A stretch of 64,000 bases of DNA from Actinomadura madurae (GCF_900115095.1 NZ_FOVH01000001.1:558001-622000); one strand, 5' to 3'. Positions 51,019 to 59,521 are shown, counted from the stretch's first letter. Made by a program: numbers and translations. The notes: generated by a model not told the origin, from the sequence alone.

Positions 51019-52337
51019 GTGAGCTCCTTCTTCACGTAGTCGCGCCACATGCCGGTGAAGCGCTCCCGGGTGAGGCCGAGCACGTCCCGCAGCGCGGCGG
51101 CCTCCGAGGCGTGCCCGGCGGCCCGGTAGAGCCGCACGAGCGTCGCCTCACCGTACCGTCCGGCGACCATCCGGCAGGCGAGCCAGGCCTCCTGGTAGGC
51201 CTGGGAGAGGCGCGGGGAGCCGCCGGCGAAGGCGGCGGCCCCGGGCAGGGCGGCGGGCACCCGCCCGGCCGCGACCTCGCGGCGCAGCTCGCCGGCCGCC
51301 GCGCGGACGCCGATCTCGACGTGCCGGTAGCCGACGTAGTCCGCGAAGCCCTCGATGAGCCAGAGCGGCGTCCTGCGGTCGCGGGCGCCGCCGGTGGCGA
51401 CGTGGGTCAGCTCGTGCGTCAGGACGACCGTGCGGCCGAGGTCGTTGAGCCTGCCGAAGGCGGTGGGGGAGACGACGATGCGGTCCTCGCCCCGGCCCCC
51501 GGACGAGGGCGCCGGGGCGACCGTGGCGAGGGCCGCGATCTGGCCGAGGTTCTGCCCGGGGCCGGCGAGCGCGGAGGCCAGGCCCGGGTCGGCGGGGACG
51601 AGCGCGACCACGCGCCGCGCCCAGCCCGCGCCGACGACTCCGGTGACGTCCGGCACGGCGGCGTCCAGCCGGGCCGCGATGCCGCGGAGGCCGGCGGCAT
51701 CGCCGATGACGAGGGCGGCCCGGCCCCGGGCGACGGCGAGCGGGCCCGCGTCCCAGATGTCGGCGTCGTCGGTCAGCCCGCGGGACGTCCCGTCGCCGGC
51801 GATCGTCCACGTCCCGCCGCGCGGGGCCAGCGCGAGGTAGCGGGTGCGGGCCACCTCGCCCCGGTCGAAGCCGCGCAGCCGGTAGCGCACCTCGACGCGG
51901 ACGATGGCGTGCTCCTCGTCCATGGCCCCGGTGTTCATGGCCCCCGTGTTCATGGCCTGGGTGCCGGCGACGCGCTCGCGCCATCCCTCCAGCGGAAGCG
52001 CCCGGAGGTTGTCGTACATGCGCGACTGGGCGTCCCGGAACTCGGCGGGCGCGTCGCCCACGGTGGCGAGGAACGCCATGCGGTCGCCGTCGCGCACGGC
52101 CCGGGCGCGGTTGGCGAGGACGGCGGCGGCCGCGGCCGGGTCGAGCGCCCCGGCCGCGCCGAACGTCCCGGCGGCGGGCGTCCCGGCCCCGGACGGATCG
52201 GCGCGGGGCGTCCCGCCGCCGGACGGCGGGGCGAGCAGGCCGGCGCCCCCGGCGAGCATCACGGCGGCCCCGCTCGCGCCCAGGGCGAGGGCCCTGCGGC
52301 GCGTCACGGGCCCGGTCCGCTCGGCGCGCTCCTCCAC
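51015..52337 (-). CDS. Exported gluzincin-type metallopeptidase-like protein (HELTH)
   Basis: 440 residues. A Tat-like basic start (TRRRALALGASGAAVML) suggests export or anchoring. The middle 100-260 looks like an NTF2-like/binding region with FRDAQSRMYDNLRALPLEGWRERV. The zinc site LTHELTHVATGG (about 307) is followed by the Glu ligand in PLWLIEGFADYVGYR, the MA(E) clan pattern. Two tandem copies of NTGAM (DNA repeat at 51925-51957) interrupt the middle. The stop overlaps the M48 gene start, so both proteases are coupled. Substrate unknown. Confidence 0.82.
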   Translation of the reverse strand: MEERAERTGPVTRRRALALGASGAAVMLAGGAGLLAPPSGGGTPRADPSGAGTPAAGTFGAAGALDPAAAAAVLANRARAVRDGDRMAFLATVGDAPAEFRDAQSRMYDNLRALPLEGWRERVAGTQAMNTGAMNTGAMDEEHAIVRVEVRYRLRGFDRGEVARTRYLALAPRGGTWTIAGDGTSRGLTDDADIWDAGPLAVARGRAALVIGDAAGLRGIAARLDAAVPDVTGVVGAGWARRVVALVPADPGLASALAGPGQNLGQIAALATVAPAPSSGGRGEDRIVVSPTAFGRLNDLGRTVVLTHELTHVATGGARDRRTPLWLIEGFADYVGYRHVEIGVRAAAGELRREVAAGRVPAALPGAAAFAGGSPRLSQAYQEAWLACRMVAGRYGEATLVRLYRAAGHASEAAALRDVLGLTRERFTGMWRDYVKKELT

Positions 52338-52370
52338 GCGGGCGATCCTATGCAGCCGGTGGTAAGGGCC

Positions 52371-52398
52371 GTGTCATGAGGACCGTGTCATGAGGACC
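52371..52398. repeat. 14-bp tandem duplication at the CHAP gene stop
   Basis: GTGTCATGAGGACC occurs twice in direct succession (52371-52384, 52385-52398). The second copy contains the TGA of the minus-strand CHAP gene, the first repeats that stop just beyond it. Probably slippage; no function is evident. Confidence 0.6.
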
Positions 52399-53215
52399 GG
52401 TAGCCGGGGTAGCCGTAGCCGACGACGTCGTCGGCCGACCGCTTCTTGATCTGCACGGCGTTGCCGGTGTTGCCCTCGACCGCCTCGATGGCGCCGGCGT
52501 CGATCTTCTTGATCACCATGCCGACGTGCCGGATGTCGGTGACGTCCTTGCCGCCGTCCCAGGCGTAGAAGACGATCGCGCCGGGACGCGGCTCGGTGCC
52601 CCAGCGGCCGTGCTCCTTGAACCAGCGGGCGTGCGCGACCGTCCAGGCGTCGCTGCCGATCTGGTCGCCGAAGCCGATCTGCTCGCCCACCCAGGAGACG
52701 AACATGTCGCACCAGTTCGCGTCGCCGTAGCCGGCGAGGGAGCCGCCGTCGCGCGCGAGCGTCTCCTTCGCGCGCGACGTGCCCATGTACCACTTCTGGA
52801 ACTTGGTCTCGCCGCCGCGGTCCTCCTCGACGCCCACCTGGGAGCGTGCGAGCTCGATGGCCTCGGCGGCGGTCGGCCGCGACGCGCCGGAGGGCTTCGC
52901 GGACGGCTTCCCGGGCGCCTTCGCGGCCGGCTTCTTCGGCACGCTCTTCCCCGGGGCGTTCTTGGCGGCCTTCCTGGCCCCGTCCTTGGACGAGTCCTTC
53001 GACGAGCCGCCGGGGGGCTTCTTGCCCGGGGCGTCCGCCGAGGTGGACGCGGCGGGGGCGGATCCGAACGGCAGGACCGACGCCTGCGCGGTGGCGGCGG
53101 CGGTGCCGAGCACGGCGGCGCCGACGATGAGGCCGCCGGTCGTCCGCCCGGTGAGGGGCAGGGAGCTCACCTTGCGATGCCTGCCCGGGGTCTTCTTGCG
53201 GTGTGCGCCTGGCAC
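52388..53215 (-). CDS. Exported CHAP-domain protein (putative peptidoglycan amidase/endopeptidase)
   Basis: 275 residues. Basic N-terminus and hydrophobic segment (GGLIVGAAVLGTAAATAQASV), then a Lys/Pro/Ala-rich wall-spanning linker (about 60-115), and a C-terminal CHAP domain with Cys in YGDANWCDMFVSWVGEQIG (about 168) and His in TDIRHVGMVIKK. GTG at 53215 is chosen over ATG at 53239: it has a GAGGAG site with 9-base spacing, and the ATG lies inside the conserved 3' end of the riboswitch before it. Expression is probably set by that c-di-AMP-type riboswitch. Confidence 0.87.
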   Translation of the reverse strand: MPGAHRKKTPGRHRKVSSLPLTGRTTGGLIVGAAVLGTAAATAQASVLPFGSAPAASTSADAPGKKPPGGSSKDSSKDGARKAAKNAPGKSVPKKPAAKAPGKPSAKPSGASRPTAAEAIELARSQVGVEEDRGGETKFQKWYMGTSRAKETLARDGGSLAGYGDANWCDMFVSWVGEQIGFGDQIGSDAWTVAHARWFKEHGRWGTEPRPGAIVFYAWDGGKDVTDIRHVGMVIKKIDAGAIEAVEGNTGNAVQIKKRSADDVVGYGYPGYRSS

Positions 53216-53232
53216 GCGGGGGTTCTCCTCGA

Positions 53233-53350
53233 CTTCCATGCCGCCTACCGGGTTAGCTGACGGGTTCGGGCGTGGAAGCCGCCCTACGGCCCGCGGGCAG
53301 GCCGATTCACCCCGATGAGGACGTGATGGGTCCCCGGTTCCGCGTCGGCC
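53233..53350 (-). promoter_or_regulatory. ydaO-type (c-di-AMP) riboswitch, proximal copy
   Basis: On the minus strand the region reads in order GGAACCGGGGACCC, GGGGTGAATCGG, GCCGTAGGGC, CTTCCACGCCCGAACCC, GTCAGCTAACCCGGTAGGCG and GGAAG, the conserved landmarks of the actinobacterial ydaO/yuaA aptamer. It ends 15-18 bases before the GTG of the CHAP gene. ydaO riboswitches shut off wall-hydrolase and osmotic genes at high c-di-AMP. Boundaries approximate. Confidence 0.82.
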
Positions 53351-53481
53351 GCGCATGGGGGCACGGCGGTCCGCGGACTCGGCGGTGGCGCCCCCGGGGG
53401 CGGGCGCGCCGGTTCGGATGGGGGGCCGCGGGCCCGGCGGCGCGCGTCGGCGCGGGTGCCCGCGGAGAGCAGGGGGAAGTG

Positions 53482-53512
53482 GGGCGTGGCCGCACGATGG
53501 GCGGCCACGCCC
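53482..53512 (-). terminator. Terminator between the two riboswitches
   Basis: A 12-bp perfect stem (GGGCGTGGCCGC at 53482-53493 with its complement at 53501-53512), about 25 bases downstream (minus strand) of the distal riboswitch. It could be that riboswitch's own expression platform. Confidence 0.65.
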
Positions 53513-53539
53513 AGGTGATGCTGCGGAACTCACTCCTTC

Positions 53540-53712
53540 GCTTCTTCCAGACGCCTACCGGGTTAGCTGACGGGTTCGGGCGTGGAAGTGGCCCTACGGC
53601 GGGCTCCACCGGAACGGGGCCGGAAGAGACGCACCGATTCACCCCGGGTGCCGGACTCGTCCGGGAGGGTTCCCGGACCCCGCCGGCGTGGGTCCCCGGT
53701 TCCGCGCTGAGG
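53540..53712 (-). promoter_or_regulatory. ydaO-type (c-di-AMP) riboswitch, distal copy without its own gene
   Basis: Same landmark series as the proximal copy, with a 37-base stretch identical at 53552-53588 and 53242-53278 and GGGTCCCCGGTTCCGCG at 53690-53706 (53328-53344 in the other). It has a longer variable arm (53655-53685 forms a strong GGGTTCCCGG/CCGGGAGGG stem). It is followed by a ribosome-site-like AAGGAG (53533-53538) but no start codon at usable distance, then a terminator. Confidence 0.8.
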
Positions 53713-54157
53713 CGGACTCGGCGCTGCCGCTGCGATCCTGGGGGCGATATGGGGCCCGGCGCGGGACCTGTCTCCCGCGTGCGAACGCGCGGCGCCTGTG
53801 TGTTGTGCTGCGGACGGCGGCCCGTCGCCGGGGGCCGTCCGGGGGCCGCCCGCGGACACCGCCGTGGCAGCGCTCTCAGCGCCATGCACGCTGCGGGCGT
53901 GCGCACGGGGGAACGGGAACGGCCGGGTCTCGCGTGGAGACCGCCGCGGCACTCTCGGGTGCCGCCGGACGACGCGTGGAGCGCGCCGTCCTCGGGGGGA
54001 GCGACGCGTGGCTCGCGCCGCCGTCACGCGGCGGCTGGATGCGCCGCGTGGGACCGAAGCGCCTGGTGGGCGCCGCGGGGCCATGGCGCCTGGAGGGCGC
54101 CGTGAGTGGTGACAAGGTACCAAAGCCCCAACAGAAGGCAAACCCCCCCAAAATCAA
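53713..54157. other. Long non-coding stretch upstream of the distal riboswitch
   Basis: About 445 bases with no credible gene: open frames here have Arg/Gly/Pro-rich translations without family resemblance. It contains imperfect direct repeats around CGACGCGTGG-n2-CGCGCCG (near 53970 and 54003) and several GGCGCC-containing hairpins. The promoter for the riboswitch transcript should lie in its part next to 53713. Confidence 0.4.
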
Positions 54158-54186
54158 CAACGGACCAGGTCAAGCCTGGTCCGTTG
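54158..54186 (-). terminator. Rho-independent terminator after the NlpC/P60 gene
   Basis: CAACGGACCAGG-TCAAG-CCTGGTCCGTTG, a 12-bp stem, followed on the minus strand by a T-rich run (TTGATTTTGG). It ends the hydrolase transcript and isolates the riboswitch region from it. Confidence 0.85.
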
Positions 54187-54235
54187 TCGGTGGAGGCTCC
54201 GGTGCGCCGCCGCGGCGGGCCCGGAGGGCGCGGGG

Positions 54236-55282
54236 TCAGGGGCGCCCGGCGCCGTAGTAGTTGCTCAGGTAGTAGCCCGAGGTGATGCTCACGATCTCGA
54301 CGTTCTTGCCGGTGCGGGGAGCGTGGATCATCTTGCCGCCGCCCACGTAGATGCCCACGTGGCCGAGGCTGTTGAAGAACACCAGGTCGCCCTCCTGGAG
54401 GGCGCTCTTGGCGACGCGCTTGGTCGCGGCGTACTGGGAGTTGGTGGTCCGGGTGATGCTGACGCCCGCGGCCCCCCACGCCTTCATGGTCAGGCCGGAG
54501 CAGTCGTAGGAGTTCGGCCCCTCGGCGCCGTAGGAGTAGGGCTTGCCGAGCTGGGCGTAGGCGAAGTTGAGCGCCGTGCGGGCCGAGCCGCTCGCGGGCC
54601 CGGTGTAGGTGCCGCCGATGCCGCCACCGCCGCCGCCCGAGGAGGTTCCGCCGCCGAGCCGCCGCAGCAGCGCCTTCTGCTTCGCGACCTCCTTGTCGAG
54701 CTTCTGCTTCTGCTCCCTCAGCTCCTTGGTCTTCGCCTTCACGTCGTCGTAGGCCGCCTTGGCCTGCGCCTCCTCGCGGCGCAGCCGCTGGGCGGTGGCG
54801 AGGAACTGGGTGAGCTGGGAGCTGCGCTCCTGCGACAGGTGCGAGAAGACGGCCGCCTGGTCGAGGATGGCCTGCGGGTCGTTGCTGCCGACGAAGCCGG
54901 TCACGTCCGCGGAGTCGCCGTTCTTGTAGGCGGCGGCGGCCATCTTGGCGATCGCGGTGCGCTGCTCCTCGAAGGTCGCCTGCTCCTGCTTGCTCGCCTT
55001 GGTCGCGCTCTCGTACTTCTTCTTGGCGATCTTCAGCTTCTCGTTGAGCTGGTTGAACTGCTCGACCTTGTGGTCCATCTGCTCGCCGAGCTTGTCGAGC
55101 TTCTTCTGGACCTGCGCCCGGGTCGGCTTGGGGTCTGCGTGCGCCACCACCGGGGCGTAGGTAAGGGAGGCCGTCACGGTCAGGCAGGCGACGGCCGCCA
55201 GGCGGCGGGAGGTGCCCCGAATCGCCGAGCCGCCCCTCCGGTCACGCCCGCGCGCTGGTACCCCGATGAGATCATTGGCCAC
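54236..55282 (-). CDS. Secreted NlpC/P60 peptidoglycan endopeptidase with coiled coil
   Basis: 348-residue RipA/IipB-like hydrolase. The signal segment is RRLAAVACLTVTASLTYAPVVAHA. Residues 55-215 are two long coiled-coil helices (KLDKLGEQMDHKVEQFNQLNEKLKIAKK; KAKTKELREQKQKLDKEVAKQKALLRRL), a regulatory or FtsEX-type interaction domain. A Gly-rich hinge precedes the NlpC/P60 domain with Cys in NSYDCSGLTMKAW (about 260) and His in LGHVGIYVGGGKMIHAPRTG. It cleaves stem peptides for daughter-cell separation. ATG at 55282. A strong terminator follows. Confidence 0.93.
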   Translation of the reverse strand: MANDLIGVPARGRDRRGGSAIRGTSRRLAAVACLTVTASLTYAPVVAHADPKPTRAQVQKKLDKLGEQMDHKVEQFNQLNEKLKIAKKKYESATKASKQEQATFEEQRTAIAKMAAAAYKNGDSADVTGFVGSNDPQAILDQAAVFSHLSQERSSQLTQFLATAQRLRREEAQAKAAYDDVKAKTKELREQKQKLDKEVAKQKALLRRLGGGTSSGGGGGGIGGTYTGPASGSARTALNFAYAQLGKPYSYGAEGPNSYDCSGLTMKAWGAAGVSITRTTNSQYAATKRVAKSALQEGDLVFFNSLGHVGIYVGGGKMIHAPRTGKNVEIVSITSGYYLSNYYGAGRP

Positions 55283-55453
55283 GGTCGGTCTCGCCCCTCT
55301 CGTCGACGACGTCAGCGGACGACATTAGCGACGGGCAACAGCCGTCACAACCGATTCGTCACTCTTTGATTGACATCTGCGAAGAGTGTCCACTTTTCGT
55401 GACGTCATGATCACTTAGTGCGAGGCTTCCCTTATGAGAGGCTTATGGGGACC

Positions 55454-56908
55454 TTATGACCGGCCCAGCCTGCGCAGCAGCAGCGAGGACGGGCACGGCC
55501 GCGCCTCCGCGCGGCGCGCCGCGTCGGCCACCTCCCGGTCGGACGACACCACGACCACCGAACGGCCCGGCGGCTCCGCCCGCACCAGCTCCCCGATCAG
55601 CTCGTCCGCCGTCTGCCCCGGGCGGCTGAACAGCACCCGGACGCCGCGCGGCGCCGCGATCGCCACCGGCGCGTCCAGCTCCGCGCCGTCGAACACGCAC
55701 GTCACCTCCGCCCGGGTCTGCGCGGCGAGGCCGCCGAGCCCGGACAGCAGCCGGCTGCGCTGGTCCGACAGCGGCAGCTCCCCGTACCCGGTCTTGGTGA
55801 CGTTGTAGCCGTCCACCACCAGGTGCACCTGCGGCAGCGTCAGCAGCCGGTCCAGGAGCTGCGGGTCGTTGTCCGACAGCGCCCGGCCCGGCAGCGCGCG
55901 GTGCGCCGGGCGGTCCGGCTCCAGCCCGCCCACCGCGTCGGCGGGGCGGCCGATCGTGGAGGGCAGGGCCAGCTCCCGGCGGACGCCCTGCGCCGCGTCC
56001 ACGAGCGCGTCGAGGAGCATCCGCAGCCGGACGTCGTCGACGTTGCGCCCCTCGCGCGCCGCCCGCTTGGCCGCCTCGGCCGCGGCCTCCGCCTGCGCGG
56101 TCCGGGCGCGCAGCCTGCGCAGCTCCTTCTCGGACGCGGCGGTCGACTCGCGCGCGGCGGCCAGCTCGCGGCCGGCCTCCGCCGCGACCGCGTCCGCGCG
56201 CTCCTCCGCCGCCCGGAACCGCGTGCGCGCCTCGTGCAGCTTGCGGCGCAGCTCCGCCACCTCGGCCTTGGTCTCGCGCAGCTCCCCGCGCAGCTTGTCC
56301 AGCTCGGCGCCGCGGGCGGCGCGGGCGGCGGCCAGCTCCTGCTTGAGCGCGGCGACGCGGCGCTCGGCGGCCTCCTCCTCCGACGCGGTGGCGGACCGCT
56401 CCAGCTCCTCGCGCGCGGCCTCCACGAGCCCGGTCCAGCCCGCGGGACGCAGGAGGTAGCCCAGCACCGCGACCCGCACCGGGTCGGCGGCCGGCGGCAC
56501 GTCGCCGTCCTCGACCGCCTCGGCGAGATCGGCCTGCGCCTCGCGCAGCGGCCCGGCGACCCGCCGCCGGAACCCCGCGTCCTTCTCCAGCATCGCGGCG
56601 ATGTGCTGGCCCGCCAGCTTGGCGCGCTTGCGCCGCTCGAACCGCGCGAACCGGCGCAGCGGCGCGGGGACCTCCTCGGCCGGCAGCGTCCCGATCAGGT
56701 CGGCGGCGACCTCCACCACCCCCTGCCGCACGGCCTCGGGCATCGGCCGGCGCAGCCGCTCGGCACCGGACGGCTCGGGCGCCTCGCCGCCGGAAGTCGC
56801 TTCGGGGCCGCTGTCGATGATCCCGCTCCTTCCGGGCCGCCGGTGGCCTGTGTGTTTCCCGAGCACCCAATGCCCTAACCAGGGCGGACGCGTGACGCGC
56901 CGGCGCAC
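55454..56908 (-). CDS. NYN/YacP-domain putative ribonuclease with coiled coil
   Basis: Up to 484 residues. After a helical N-terminal third, a long Ala/Glu/Arg-rich coiled coil (about 180-300) leads to a C-terminal YacP-like NYN (PIN-fold) domain with acidic residues in VHLVVDGYNVTKTGYG, CVFDGAELDAP and VVVVSSDREVADAARR, as in RNA endonucleases. The start is unclear: GTG at 56908 gives the longest form, GTG at 56866 another. A strong AAGGAG (56826-56831) precedes two ATC codons at 56816-56821, near where family members begin. Divergent from the DEDDh nuclease. Confidence 0.82.
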   Translation of the reverse strand: MRRRVTRPPWLGHWVLGKHTGHRRPGRSGIIDSGPEATSGGEAPEPSGAERLRRPMPEAVRQGVVEVAADLIGTLPAEEVPAPLRRFARFERRKRAKLAGQHIAAMLEKDAGFRRRVAGPLREAQADLAEAVEDGDVPPAADPVRVAVLGYLLRPAGWTGLVEAAREELERSATASEEEAAERRVAALKQELAAARAARGAELDKLRGELRETKAEVAELRRKLHEARTRFRAAEERADAVAAEAGRELAAARESTAASEKELRRLRARTAQAEAAAEAAKRAAREGRNVDDVRLRMLLDALVDAAQGVRRELALPSTIGRPADAVGGLEPDRPAHRALPGRALSDNDPQLLDRLLTLPQVHLVVDGYNVTKTGYGELPLSDQRSRLLSGLGGLAAQTRAEVTCVFDGAELDAPVAIAAPRGVRVLFSRPGQTADELIGELVRAEPPGRSVVVVSSDREVADAARRAEARPCPSSLLLRRLGRS

Positions 56909-56961
56909 CTCAACCCTAGCGGCACGCGGTTCTGTCGGTGGGGTCCTCTACGGTCGCGCTC

Positions 56962-58767
56962 ATGACGGCTGCGCACGGCGTTCAGGGGGCCGGTGTACAG
57001 GGCACCCTGGACGACCTCGGCACCCCGCTGCACGAGGTCACCTTCGTCGTGGTCGACCTGGAGACCACCGGCGGCTCGGCCGCGGACTCGGCCATCACCG
57101 AGATCGGCGCGGTCAAGGTGCGCGGCGGGGAGGAGCTCGGCGAGCTCGGCACGCTGGTCGACCCGGGCGGGCCCGTCCCGCCGTTCATCACCGCGCTGAC
57201 CGGCATCACCACGGCGATGGTGACGGCCGCCCCGCCGATCGAGTCGGTGCTGCCGGCCTTCCTGGAGTTCGCGCGCGGCTGCGTGCTCGTCGCGCACAAC
57301 GCCTCGTTCGACATCGGGTTCCTCAAGGCCGCCTGCGCCGCGCACGGCTACGCCTGGCCCGCGTTCCCCGTCGTCGACACCGTCGACCTGGCGCGGCGCG
57401 TGCTGTCCCGCGACGAGGTGCCCAACTGCAAGCTCGGCACGCTGGCCCGCTTCTTCCGGACGTCCCACGAGCCGACGCACCGGGCCCTCGCCGACGCCCG
57501 CGCCACCGTCGAGGTGCTGCACGGCCTCATCGAGCGGATCGGCTCGTTCGGCGTCACCTCGCTGGAGGAGATGCGCGGCTTCGCCAAGGCCCCCACGCCG
57601 GAGCAGCGGCGCAAGCGCCACCTCGCCGACGACGTCCCGTCCGCCCCCGGCGTCTACCTGTTCGAGGACGACGCCGGCGAGGTCCTGTACGTCGGCAAGA
57701 GCGGCGACCTGCGCTCGCGGGTGCGCAACTACTTCACCGGGTCCGAGACGCGGTGGCGGGTCCGCGAGATGGTCGGGCTCGCCGAGAACGTCCGCACGAT
57801 CGAGTGCGCCACCGGGCTGGAGGCCGAGGTCCGCGAGCTGCGGCTCATCGCCGAGCACAAGCCGCGCTACAACCGCCGCTCCAAGTTCCCCGAGCGGGCG
57901 ATCTGGCTCAAGCTGACCGTGGAGCCGTTCCCGCGGCTGTCCATCGTCCGCGAGTGCCGCGCCGACGGCGCCCGCTACCTCGGGCCGATCTCCTCGCGCC
58001 GGCAGGCCGAGGAGGCCCGCGCGGCGCTGCACGAGGCCGTCCCGCTGCGGCAGTGCACGCAGCGGCTGACGCTCCGGCTGATCGAGCGCGGCACGGCACG
58101 CGTGTGCGCGCTCGCCGAGATCGGGCGCTGCGGCGCGCCGTGCGACGGCCGCGAGTCCGCCGACGCCTACGCCGTGCACGCCGGGACGGCCCGCTCGATC
58201 ATGGAGGGCGACGTGCGTCCCGTGGTGGCCGCCGCGCAGGTCCGCATCGACCGGCTCGCGTCCGAGCTGCGCTACGAGGAGGCCGCCGCCCAGCGCGACC
58301 GGCTCGCCGCGTTCGTCCGCGCCGCGGCGCGCGGGCAGCGGCTCGCCGCGCTCGCCCGGCTCCCCGAGCTGGTGGCGGCCCGCCCCGCCTTCGACGGCGG
58401 GTGGGAGCTGTCGGTCGTGCGGTACGGCCGGCTCGCCGCGGCGGGGACCGTCCCGCCGCACGCCCGCCCCCGCCCCTACGTCGACGCGCTCATCGCGACC
58501 GCCGAGACGGTGTTCCCGCCCGCGGGCGAGGCGCCCGGCGGCGTCGCGCTCGGCGCGCCGCCGTCGGCCGGCGCCACCGCCGAGGAGATGGAGTGCGTGC
58601 TGCGCTGGCTCGACCTCCCCGGCGTCCGGCTGGTCGAGGTCGACGGGGCGTGGACGTGCCCGGCGCACGGCGCCGAGGGGCTGCGCGAGTGGATCGACCG
58701 TGCCTACGACACCGGCTACGAGCGGCGGGAGACGTCCCGTCGCGGGGCTGGCCGCCCACTAAGGTGA
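56962..58767 (+). CDS. DEDDh exonuclease fused to a GIY-YIG (UvrC-like) domain
   Basis: 601 residues, equivalent to Rv2191. The N-terminal DnaQ-type exonuclease (about 20-200) shows VVVDLETTGGSAADSAITEIG, VLVAHNASFDIGFL and HRALADARATVEVL (H-x4-D). A GIY-YIG domain follows (APGVYLFEDDAGEVLYVGKSGDLRSRVRNYF split at 228-258) with an Arg/Glu core as in UvrC and Cho, then a UvrC-like middle region with CTQRLTLR and CGAPCDG cysteines and a UVR-like helix pair. No HhH end is present. It probably trims or incises damaged DNA. ATG at 56962 is preferred over a GTG at 56938. Confidence 0.9.
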   Translation: MTAAHGVQGAGVQGTLDDLGTPLHEVTFVVVDLETTGGSAADSAITEIGAVKVRGGEELGELGTLVDPGGPVPPFITALTGITTAMVTAAPPIESVLPAFLEFARGCVLVAHNASFDIGFLKAACAAHGYAWPAFPVVDTVDLARRVLSRDEVPNCKLGTLARFFRTSHEPTHRALADARATVEVLHGLIERIGSFGVTSLEEMRGFAKAPTPEQRRKRHLADDVPSAPGVYLFEDDAGEVLYVGKSGDLRSRVRNYFTGSETRWRVREMVGLAENVRTIECATGLEAEVRELRLIAEHKPRYNRRSKFPERAIWLKLTVEPFPRLSIVRECRADGARYLGPISSRRQAEEARAALHEAVPLRQCTQRLTLRLIERGTARVCALAEIGRCGAPCDGRESADAYAVHAGTARSIMEGDVRPVVAAAQVRIDRLASELRYEEAAAQRDRLAAFVRAAARGQRLAALARLPELVAARPAFDGGWELSVVRYGRLAAAGTVPPHARPRPYVDALIATAETVFPPAGEAPGGVALGAPPSAGATAEEMECVLRWLDLPGVRLVEVDGAWTCPAHGAEGLREWIDRAYDTGYERRETSRRGAGRPLR

Positions 58768-58771
58768 CGAC

Positions 58772-59521
58772 GTGGCACTGCCTCTGTACGACAGCCAGCC
58801 GGCCCGGCGCGTCCCGTGGGTGACGTACCTGCTGATCGCGGTCAATGTGGTCGTCTTCCTGCTCACGCCGATGTCCAACTTCGCCGCCTGGTACGGCGAG
58901 GGCTCCGTCCGCGAGTGCAAGGCGACGCACTTCACCTTCGAGTACGGCGCCGTGCCGAAGGAGCTGACCACAGGCGACAAGCAGCCCCTGCCGTCGGAGG
59001 TCGTGAACGACTGCGGGCCCGCGTCCTTCGACAAGGCGCCCTGGACGGCGGCGTTCACCTCGATGTTCCTGCACTCCGGCGCGCTGCACCTGCTGGGCAA
59101 CCTGGTGTTCCTGTTCGTCGTGGGCATGGGCGTCGAGGACCGGCTCGGGCGATGGCGCTTCCTGCTCAGCTACCTGCTGTTCGGGCTCGTCGCCGTCTAC
59201 GGGTTCGCCTGGACCTCGCCCGACTCCACCGTCCCGCTCATCGGCGCGTCCGGCGCGATCGCCGGCGTGATGGGCGCCTACGTGATCCTCAACCCGCGGG
59301 GCCGCGTCGTCAGCTGGGTGCCGCCGATCATCTTCATCCGGCTGCCGGTGTGGGTGGTGCTCGGGTACTGGTTCGTCCTGCAGTGGCTGTCGCTGGGCGA
59401 CGAGGAGAGCAACGTGGCCTACACCGCGCACATCTACGGCTTCGTGGCCGGCCTGGTGTTCGCGCTCCTCGCCCGCCGCGCCGGCCCGGCCCGCCGCCTG
59501 GCCGCGCTCAGCCGCGGCTGA
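58772..59521 (+). CDS. Rhomboid intramembrane serine protease
   Basis: 249-residue polytopic protein with six or so TM segments. The catalytic Ser lies in LIGASGAIAGVMGAY (GxSG) and the His in YTAHIYGFVAGLVFA; the first conserved loop is LHLLGNLVFLFVVG with HSGALHLLGN. An unusually long extracytoplasmic loop with two cysteines (ECKATHF and NDCGPASF) follows TM1. GTG at 58772, 4 bases after the preceding stop, so cotranscription is likely. Substrates unknown. Confidence 0.9.
   Translation: MALPLYDSQPARRVPWVTYLLIAVNVVVFLLTPMSNFAAWYGEGSVRECKATHFTFEYGAVPKELTTGDKQPLPSEVVNDCGPASFDKAPWTAAFTSMFLHSGALHLLGNLVFLFVVGMGVEDRLGRWRFLLSYLLFGLVAVYGFAWTSPDSTVPLIGASGAIAGVMGAYVILNPRGRVVSWVPPIIFIRLPVWVVLGYWFVLQWLSLGDEESNVAYTAHIYGFVAGLVFALLARRAGPARRLAALSRG

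Noticed and set aside
52388-53533. A longer form of the CHAP protein starting at 53533
   Set aside because: The extension would translate the proximal riboswitch and the inter-riboswitch terminator; the GTG at 53215 has a good ribosome site just after the aptamer.
53688-54257. A 189-codon plus-strand frame across the riboswitch and terminator region
   Set aside because: It runs through the distal riboswitch 5' end and the NlpC/P60 terminator, and its translation has no protein-like pattern.
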